Shown here piece by piece: positions 55,740-64,000 of a DNA stretch of 64,000 nt. The stretch spans positions 47,427,920 through 47,491,919 of the forward strand of contig CM054063.1 in the NCBI GenBank assembly GCA_028641055.1, given 5' to 3'. Position 1 is the first letter of the stretch. Each line of letters opens with the position of its first letter. This DNA is from Alopecurus myosuroides (taxonomy: Eukaryota > Streptophyta > Magnoliopsida > Poales > Poaceae). The position numbers and the translations under genes are program-made. The notes beneath the pieces were generated by a model, which was not told the origin of the DNA, searched no databases, and worked only from the letters and a program-made list of their open reading frames with translations.

Positions 55740-58700
55740 AGTATGTAAACATCATATAACTTATCCTAACAATCCACTATGTTCAAGCTAGTATATGACT
55801 ATCTCTTCAGTTGAGTTTAATTTCCCCGGCACCTGGATAAACCCTGCCATGACAGGAGATTCTGTGTTCTCCCCGGCACCTGGTCTACCCCTGCCATGAC
55901 AGGAAGCCCACTGCTGTGTCCGGAGGGAAACTTAATCCCACACTTTATATGTTGCACGTTTCAAAACTTGGCGACATTCGGTTCGAGGGAGTCCGTCCCC
56001 TTATAGCAAATTGAGATAGAACACACACTAACAAAAACAAACTTCAAGTTAAGCCCCGTGCCCATGTTGAGGTAGGGTGGCAGTACGGTAAAGGTTGTCC
56101 AGCGAAGACTAGGTTATGTGTCATTTTTATAAAACATCTTTTTCCCAAAAATGACCACTTCAACATTTCCTCCGGTGAAGAAGGCTTCACCTTTCCACCG
56201 GGTTTTCCATAAAACCTTTGTTTTGCAAAAACATATTCTTAGGGTGTCCACTTAGGGACTAATACTTGTGATGGTAATAAATACCATATGGTGGCTATGG
56301 GCTTGGTAACACCAAGTGTCAACTACTGGCATAGTAATAGTATATAATAGTAGTAGTAGTCACTCAAAAATAGTTTTTGGTCATCAAAGTTTTTGTAAAA
56401 CTTTCAGAAGTAAAACATGCATGAGGTAATGATAAGTGTAGTAACAGCAAGCATCAGGATGGCTTGCCTTAAAACTCTTAATGTCCCTGGCCTTGAAGTA
56501 ACTTGAACTTGACGCACAGCTCCACAACTGCTGCTTCTTCTCCTTCGTTTTCTAGCGTAGTAAAAGAATAAAATACACACACTCAGAACTAAAGACCAAA
56601 CAACTAAACAAAACAACACATACATCAAGCAAACTTATACTAGCGCAAACACTCAAAAGGTCATCGCGAAAACTATCTCACAAACTCTCATGGTACAAAA
56701 CTATCGTCAAACAAACATATGGTTGAGAAACCATATCCCACATCTTATATATCATATATGGAGTGGGTGTACCACTCTCATAATGAGGTATTAAAGAAGC
56801 TAAAAATATAGCTTGTGGGCACAAAAGGTGAGGCTACTAAAATAATAACAATCAATCAAAGCAATACCCATGGCAGTGGGTATTAACAACACACAAGCAA
56901 TCATCACCAAACAAGTTCACTACCAAACTAATGCTTAGATAACAAGATACTAATAAACACAAAAACACCACTAGCACAACAAAGAACATAAGTACAGTAC
57001 TCATGCTAAGGCAATCACTCAGACAATTTCCAAACAACAAGTAAACACATCACAGAAGAATAGGCTAGTTATAGACTATGCTTATGTCTATCTAAAAGTT
57101 ATGGAATCCATTAATCGTGAAAATAAACAAAACAAACCAGTAGCTCAATAAAATGGTAGCAAGTCATAATACACCCTAACACCCAAGCATTACAAGGGAT
57201 AATACTCCTATCAAAAATCATAACAACAGGAGTGCACTACTAGCATACTAGTATGAGAATTCTACACAAGCATGCCATAAGAAAATAATTGTATTCTACG
57301 ACTAATATCAACAAGCAACTCCACAAGTCATGTCATAATAAAAGAGGTAATAACATCCTAAACATTCTATAATAAAGCATACACTCATAAAATAAAAGAC
57401 AGCAATACTAGAGCAAACTCCTAATATCTATTGGTGACACTAGTTCAACACTAAAGAAGCAAACATCACTATAAGGATGCATGATACTAAACAAGAAACA
57501 TCATGAATAACAAATGACTACTAACAAAACACAAACCATACACATGCTAGTAAGCAATTACACCAAAATAATGCCATGAGGTCATCTACTAAGCAAGCAT
57601 CAATCCATTCTAGTAATACATGCTTTTCTACTCAATTAAATAGCAAGCAATCAAAGTGTAAACTACACAACCAGTAGCTATGCACTTAACCCAAGCTTAT
57701 CTAAACATTTTCAAAAATCCAAACACTCAATGGAAAACTTTCACATATAATTTATCAATCACTAGGAAGCATTCTATTAGCAAACAATATTCAATTTAAC
57801 AAAACAATAGGGAAACACTTCTTAACATGATACTCCTAAGGGAATATTATGTTAACAAATGAAGCACAACCAAACATACTAGTAGTAAACAAGAAATACT
57901 AAACTCTTCACTTACACAAGTGAAACAAACAACCATTTTCCTAGGTGGAAAATACTAGACAAACATATAGTAATGCATGCTATTTTCACACAAGTGTACG
58001 GTAGGGGATTTTCATCCCTATCCAAGATGCAATGGTACCAGTGGGTTATGGGCCCACTAATACCAAGGAAAAAGAGGTAACAACGCCTCTGGTCACACAT
58101 GAGAAATTAATCTAACAAAGAAATCCACACAAGGCTATGCATACTAGTGAAAACAATACTAGTGAAAACAAGCAACAAATGTTACACATGCTTTGCTATA
58201 AAATAACATGCAAATTAACAGAGATAATAGCATAGAAATAACAGTACCAAAATGGTACTGGACTCCACTCAAGCATAGCACAACTTAGGTAAAAACAAAC
58301 ATACAAAGATTTGGTTCACACGATATCCAAATAACAAAACTAGGAAAACAACAATGCTATTTCTATACCCCAAAAGGCTTCCAAACATGCACACACTTTG
58401 TATGGTAGATGTATTGCAAGAAAACAACCTAATAACAAGACCCACACATCTATACATGCTAGGAAACAAGATTCAAACACTCCACATCACTTAACAAACA
58501 AAAACACAAGTAGCAATGAAAACAGAAAAGGTGTTGTTTCTAGTTTTGCTCACTAAAAAAATCTAGGGCTCCAAAAATTAATCCAAGCTAGTATTAGGTA
58601 GATCTAGTCATAAGAAAACCCACCCAATTGGATTCACCTCAAAAATCATTTTTAACTCCTTCTAAAAATCTTAGAAAAGCCTACTGGTCATTTACCAAAA

Positions 58701-58930
58701 TGGATGGCATTTCCATTTGGTAACTCACCTTGATGTGAGGCCAAGTCATATAAGTAGATCTATTCAATAGCTATCCAAAACAATTTAGTTTAGACATTTT
58801 GGATACAGATCCAAAGAGTTATGCCAAAAACATGATTTCATACACTCTATGGCAAAACAGGTCTTGTGATAAAAATACAAGTCAAAATTCAGATCTATAA
58901 ATTTTAGATGGTTAGGAAAACATTTTACTA
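55740..58930. other. AT-rich body of LTR-J
   Basis: No coding domain was seen. At 55826-55910 a phrase CCCCGGCACCTGG followed by CCTGCCATGACAGGA is repeated twice. The remainder is A-rich on the plus strand with little structure. Confidence 0.55.
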
Positions 58931-58979
58931 GTGCCTTAATTTTTGGTGGATTTTATTTTGTACTTTAGGAGTTTTTCAC

Positions 58980-59665
58980 AGATCAAAAGCAAACAAGCAA
59001 GTCTCTGTCAATTTTTAAAAGGAAAAGGAAAAGGGGTGCGGGATGCTGTTCCTCGCGGGCGCGGCCCAAACGCGCAGCGCGGGAACGACGCGGGTTCAAG
59101 CGTGGCCGTAGATCTCGTGATCTACGGTTCCGCTGCGTTCTTCCTCCTCTCTCCCTTCTCTCTCTCTCACCGACGCGACGGAGACACACGGGCGATGGCG
59201 ATAGCTCACCGTGGGGGCTTGAGGGTTGCTGGCGCGGGCTCGGGGGTGGTCCAGGGGTCGAGGGGCGTCGAGGGGTGCGGCTGGTGTCGTCGGCCTGACT
59301 TCAAACGGCGGGGCACAGGCCGCGTGCCCGCGGCGGCGATCTCGACGGCGGCGGCGTATCTGCAAGTCAGGAGTCGAGGGGAGATGTCAGGGAGGGTCAG
59401 AGGGATACGGGGAGTGCAACCAGGGCAGTGAGGAGGGGTGGGAGGGCGTGAAACGCGGTGTACCACCTCGGGCTCTAGCACGGTCACCAGCGGCGATCTT
59501 TGGCTCAGGGAGCTCGTGGGAGGGGTCCTGGATCCTCCTTTTGGCTCGAGGAGGAAGTGTGAGTGTGAGTGAGTCTAGTGGCGCAAAGGATGGGGCTCTG
59601 GTGGTCTATAGCCGTGGTGAAAAGGGCAATGGACAAGGGGTGGCTCAGGTTGATGCCATTTGATG
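58980..59665 (-). promoter_or_regulatory. CG-rich leader-like region of LTR-J
   Basis: Within the otherwise AT-rich LTR-J this block is strongly CG-rich. On the minus strand it reads like a grass 5' UTR, with CTCTCTC-type runs, many CGCCGCC phrases and a good splice donor CCCACG|GTGAGC near 59215. Frames of up to 162 codons on both strands are composition-driven. It is the probable start region of minus-strand LTR transcripts. Confidence 0.45.
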
Positions 59666-60797
59666 GCATGGTTGCGCTCTAGGGCTTTTTGGTCACAGCA
59701 CAAGCAAGGCAACGAGTCCAAGGGGCAAGTCAAGAGCTGGCTTTTGGAGGCAAGATGAGTCAAGTCCAAGACCAAATGGTTAAAGTATGGAGTCCCATAC
59801 CATGCCACATCACCATGCCTCCCCTCCCTTCTCTCACATGATTACTTCTCACACAAGGCTTCTAGATGGTGACCAAGGCATCCAGGATGGAGTACATACT
59901 GCAAGGTTCCGAAATGGGAAAGTGGTGTTTACAAAATGGCACAAAAACTCAAAGAAAACACCTGTCCAAAAGTGTATCTAGCACTGTTCAAAAAAAATTC
60001 AGAAAATTCAGTTAAGGACTTAGAGAATTTTTCTAAGTGTTGAAAACTGTTAAAACATCAGAAAGTTCACACTGTTTTCAAGGGTAAAATAAATTTCAAT
60101 TTTTGTTTTCAAAGTGGGAACTTGTTAAACATGTTATAAACTTTCAGAAACATCTTTTGAAAATAAAATTGAAATAGTTTAAAGCCATGAAAACAATGTG
60201 GGGAAATGTGTATTTTTTGTTTTTCTCTGTTTTCCAAAAACGACTTTTTCTGCCTTATTTTTATACCACAAAGACAACAAGCAAATGTTCATTTTTATTA
60301 ATCCAAAAATAAAAACAAGATTATGTATTTGTAGTACATATATCAAGGAACAAATAAAAGTCAAGAAAACATAAAATAACATTTTATAGCCTAGTGAAAA
60401 CAAAGGTAGAAAACAGGTACTTGGCTATATTTTCAGGAAATAGTTTCTATAGAAAACTTAAAAGAAAACTTCCATAAATCATTTTGATATTTTGTTTTCT
60501 TGGATCCAACAAAGGTAAAAGTTTATTTTAAGATTCAAACAAGAATGATCCAAGTCTTGGAACAAGATTCACTCCAGTTACAACAGAGAAAACAACAGGG
60601 AAATTTTTTAAAGAATTGTTTTTAGAAAAATTAGATATTGGTTTTATAAAGAAACAAAACATGTATTGCAAATATGATTAAGATCATAAACACATGTAGG
60701 TTCAAACAATCATGTTGTTAGAAAAAAAATGTTGGCCCTAATTTTTGTCTCCTTGAACTACAGTACAAGGTCCCAAAAACTGGGGTGTGACGTACAC

Positions 60798-62136
60798 TTT
60801 ATGTCATTTTTATGGATTTCCTGGGACTAACCTATTGACAAGATGCCATAGAGCCAGTTCCTGTTTTCTGCTGTTTTAAGTTTCAGAAAATTTGTTTTGG
60901 AAATATTCTCAGAATTGGACGATTCAAAACACAAAAGTGTTAGAATTCCCAGAGGGTCAAGGAAGTCCAAAGGAGACCCGGAGGGGGCCCCGGAGCCCCC
61001 ACACCATGCCTGGGCGCGGGTGGGCCCCTGCCCGCCCTGGGAGATCGTGTGGGCCCCTCGGGCGGTCACCGCGATCGCCCTTTCGCCTATATTTGCCTCC
61101 CGGGGCATAAACCCTAAAGATATCGACCCCCTTCCATGAAAAGTTCCGTCGCTCCGCCGCCGCCCGACAAGTTTCGGGGGGACAAAAATCTCTGTTCTAG
61201 CACTCTGCCGGGAAGGGGAATTGCCCTCGGAGCCATCTCCATCGACTCCACCGCCATCTTCATCTTAGTTGCTGTCTCCTATGATGAGGAGGGAGTAGTT
61301 CTCCCCCGGGACTGAGGGCTCTACCGATAGCTATGTATTTCATCTCTCTCTCCCATGGTGTGATCTTTATGTGTCCATGAGCTTTGTGATCTAGTTGAAT
61401 AAGTAGATGTTACTCTTCATCTGTTATGCTGCTCAAGTGATTTTGTTATGAGATATCCATAAACACTTTGATCACGGTGTTATGTGACAGTGTGTGCACC
61501 GTGTGGTTTAGCATGATATTTATATCTTGTGATGGATGACCCTATGAAACTGTGGCGTTTGTTTAGTACCAATTTGGGACGCTCATAGTGACAGTGTGGG
61601 GTGCCCTAAAGAGGGAATACAGACTCGAGGAGGGCTTTTATAGCCCTACGCGTGGATTGGTGTTTGTTATCCAACCGGAGAGTGGTTCGGAGTAGCATAG
61701 TGAAGAGATGATATTTATGCATTCAATTATGTTATTATTGTTGAGAGTGTTCACTAGTGATAGTATGATCCCTAGGCCTTGTTTCTAAGGATTGAAACAC
61801 CGTTTACAATCAGTTCTGCTACATGTTTGCTTGCTGCCATTTTTATTTCAGATTGCTACTATCACTTATAATCATCCATATTAGTTGTATTTCACTATCT
61901 CTCCGCCGAAATAGTGCACCTATACAACTGACAATTGTATTAGGTGTGTTGGGGACACGAGAGACTTCTTGTATCTTAATTGCAGGGTTGCTTGAGAGGG
62001 ATACCTTTGACCTCTTCCTCCCTGAGTTCGATAAACCTTGGGTAATCCACTTAAGGGAAACTTGCTGCTGTTCTACAAACCTCTGCACTTGGAGGCCCAA
62101 CACTGTATACAAGATTAGAAGTGTGCATAGACGTCA
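60798..62136 (+). repeat. Gypsy-I 5' LTR, main part
   Basis: It resumes with TTTATGTCATTTTTATGG after the TACAC TSD copy and ends ATAGACGTCA. CCCTTTCGCCTATATTTGCC near 61079-61098 is the equivalent of the TATA region of the other TGATACGTC LTRs. Confidence 0.88.
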
Positions 62137-62146
62137 AGATCTTTTC

Positions 62147-62164
62147 TGGCGCCGTTGCCAGGGA
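62147..62164 (+). other. Primer binding site of Gypsy-I
   Basis: TGGCGCCGTTGCCAGGGA, nearly the tRNA-Asp primer sequence, ten bases after the LTR end. Confidence 0.9.
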
Positions 62165-62315
62165 GGTAAGGTAAAAGGTTCTCACATCCTCTATGAGTGC
62201 TCGAAGTGATTTCCTTTATATTCGTCAATTATATCTTTTTGTTTCTTGTTTCTATTTTCACTAGTTAGGCTTATTTTTACTCGTTCCTTGTTTTTATTCT
62301 TACTAGTTAGTCTTA

Positions 62316-63005
62316 ATGGAAAACAACAAAAATATGAGAGAGATTTATTTGCTTGCTAGTAGCAATGTTATTAGCATTAATTCTTTGGATACCATTATTT
62401 CTAATGCTACGGAAAAGTCTAAGCTTGGGGAAGCTAGTTTTTATAATCTTTTTTGTTCCCCAGCTTTAGAGGAGAAAATTTGCTTTGATGATACTTTATC
62501 TCCCATGTGTGATAAATCTAATGGTGCTTGTGATATTTTAAATACTCCTGCTGAAAGTATTCCTTTTGAAATACCTATGAAAATTGTTGAACGTGTCATG
62601 AACAACTGCTATTTTGGAGATGGAACTGTCCATCCTAGTGATCATTTACTCTTTATACATGAATTATGCGGGTTGTTCAAGTGTTCAGGTATTTCAATGG
62701 ACCAATTTAACAGGAGGCTATTCTCTTTGTCAGTTAAGGACAAAGAAAGGGAGTGTTATGAGCTACTAGATGATCCTCATCATTTGGAGTGCAAGGAGCT
62801 TGAATCTCTATTTTATTCTAAATTTTATTCTTCTCATGAACTGTATTTAGATAGGAATTACATTTATAATATTTGGCCTCGTGATGGAGAAAACATTGTT
62901 CAAGCTTGGGGAAGACTAAAAACTTTAATACTCAAATGTCCTAACCATTATCTTCCTAAGGAAATAATTGTTACTAATTTTTATGCAAGGCTTTCAAGAC
63001 ATTAG
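62316..63005 (+). pseudogene. gag: Gypsy-I gag, N-terminal frame
   Basis: The frame of 229 codons starts MENNKNMREIYLLASSNV at the first ATG after the primer site. Its central part (PSDHLLFIHELCGLFKCSGISMDQFNRRLFSLSVKD and LEPELYSKFYS-like region, then WPRDGENIVQAWGRLKTLILKCP) matches the layout of plant Gypsy gag: a helical capsid domain with the W-x-R-F/L pattern. It ends at a stop (63003-63005) just after NFYARLSRH, where related proteins continue (FYxGL). The reading continues beyond the stop in related frames, so the gag is broken by at least one stop. It would form the particle core. Confidence 0.75.
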
Positions 63006-64000
63006 AGGGATTATCTAGATGCCTGTTTAGAGGGATCTTTCTCAGGTAAGAAGGTTGAAGCTAAATGTGATCTTCTTGAATTAATTCAAACCAATAATGA
63101 AGGTTGGAATAATGACAAAGGTAAAGAATCAGGTATAAACTACGAGTATGATTATATTAAATCTTTCGCTGAAACTGCTGATTTTCAAGAGCTTAGTGCT
63201 AATTGTGGTCTTGATCCTCAAATGATTGTTGTTTGGTATAAATCCTTTGCCTCTTATATTAATGTTACTAAAGCGAATGGGGACATATATCATGAACTTT
63301 TTAAAGACACTAGCATGAAAAATGAAATTGTTATTAATGATTGCAATGAACATGCTCAAACTTCTAAAAGTACTATTTCTTATAAGCATGTTAATTTTTG
63401 TGGAGCACTTAGACCTTGTGAAAAGAATAAAATCAAAGAAGAATATTGCATCCATCATAGGAATGAAAAAAATAGAAAATGGTACATGGCTTTAGATGAT
63501 CTTGGTTAAAACAATTGTGCCCTCTATCCATTTATTTGTGAACTTTGCTGTAAAGTGGGTCATTTCAATTTTCAATGCTCAAGCTGTAATAATAACCATT
63601 CGAATCCTATGAGTACACCAAGTTTTTATTGTGATGAAATTATCACTCCTAATCAACATGATGAACTTACATTACTTTTGGGGTGTGAAGAGTTATCAAG
63701 AAAAACTTCTTCGGTAGATATGAGTGCTCTTGATATGAATAGTGTCATGCATGGTTGTCATCTTTATTGTGTTAATAATTGCCACGAAAATACTTACATA
63801 CACAATATTGTAAAATAGGAGACTTTACCAAAATATGACAGGACTAATATTTGTTTTCATCTTATTAATAAAGAGGAGGAATCCTCCAATGTTTTTTATT
63901 GTTTTTGACAATAAACCAGGGTATGTGGAGAAGCTTCCTTTCAAGCCTCTCCCTCCTAAAGAGGGGAAGAAGAGGAAGAATAAGAGAAGTCAAAGGAGAG
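63006..64000 (+). pseudogene. Gypsy-I gag, C-terminal part with zinc knuckle
   Basis: Coding-like sequence continues past the stop: NNEGWNNDKGKESGINYEYDYI near 63100, a frame from 63222 (MIVVWYKSFASYINVTKANG), and a zinc knuckle CELCCKVGHFNFQC (CX2CX4HX4C) at about 63539-63580. A further frame, 63555-63818, follows, and Lys/Arg/Glu-rich sequence at the window end. Several stops and frame changes make it non-functional here. The protease and pol expected next lie beyond the window. Confidence 0.65.

Larger units (their letters stand above)
54837..60792 (-). mobile_element. LTR-J: very long (5.96 kb) solo LTR inside the Gypsy-I LTR
   Basis: The TSD TACAC is exact (54832-54836, 60793-60797). 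The ends are TGTAAGGTCCCCCAG at the left and CTGGGGTGTGACG at the right, an imperfect inverted match. No internal primer site, polypurine tract or coding domain was found, so one giant LTR is the simplest reading. On the minus strand it starts CGTCACACCCCAG, like the TGTCAC start of the Sukkula-type LARD LTR, with T changed to C. Sukkula LTRs are known to be nearly 5 kb. The family assignment is tentative. Confidence 0.65.
54759..64000 (+). mobile_element. Gypsy-I: plus-strand Gypsy with Athila-type primer site, running off the window
   Basis: The 5' LTR is 54759-54836 plus 60798-62136 (1417 bp after removing LTR-J). It starts TGATACGTCATAAACATATCC and ends ATAGACGTCA. The tRNA-Asp primer site and a gag gene follow. 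The right end lies outside the window, so the TSD (left copy CTAGT) and the coding capacity of pol cannot be checked. Confidence 0.88.

Noticed and set aside
58943..59665. Plus- and minus-strand frames of 77 to 162 codons
   Set aside because: They fall in the CG-rich leader-like block of LTR-J and are open in several frames at once, with no domain.

Overview
The window reads as intergenic DNA from a grass of the wheat/barley/rye tribe (Triticeae). Long LTRs opening TGATACGTC, Athila-type primer sites, Tat-type Gypsy and SIRE-type Copia elements, CACTA and Helitron DNA transposons and a Stowaway-like MITE account for roughly 90% of it. Family and lineage names come from remembered hallmarks, not searches. 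No complete, clearly functional host gene was found.

Layout. Positions 1-1250 hold the broken end of a minus-strand Copia element. Positions 1251-2925 look low-copy and include a monocot snRNA-type Pol III promoter followed by a short possible RNA, then a TATA box and an ATG. At that ATG sits a nest of insertions, 2926-53702, whose levels can be separated by target-site duplications (TSDs). Copia-A (minus, 2926-53702, TSD ATGCC/ACGCC) contains a truncated Gypsy-B (5420-8818) and Gypsy-C (minus, 10058-53215, TSD CCGAG). The 3' LTR of Gypsy-C contains a plus-strand solo LTR, LTR-D (11554-47970, TSD GGCAT). LTR-D contains Copia-E (minus, 11829-44223, TSD ACAGG) and a Helitron (45109-47538, between A and T). 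Copia-E contains Gypsy-F (plus, 16885-27537, TSD CCTTG) and a CACTA element (32027-41672, TSD TAA). The host sequence resumes at 53708-54758. Next comes plus-strand Gypsy-I (54759 to beyond the window end), whose 5' LTR is split by a 5.96-kb solo LTR, LTR-J (54837-60792, TSD TACAC).

How the parts work. Most retrotransposon genes are decayed by stops, frameshifts, lost catalytic aspartates or deleted domains. Gypsy-F is the youngest retrotransposon by its LTRs. It keeps almost all of pol, including a second plant-type RNase H, but has no recognisable gag and one in-frame stop. On its opposite strand it carries a spliced gene with its own TATA box and leader intron. The CACTA element has no visible transposase. 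It carries five 673-bp tandem repeats, a tRNA-like segment and captured host DNA that includes an exon for the histone H3 tail.

The items most worth a second look are the CACTA-borne H3-tail mini-gene, the orphan Pol III promoter with a hairpin at its predicted start, the antisense gene in Gypsy-F, the 673-bp array, and the nest itself, whose paralogous copies give exact empty sites.
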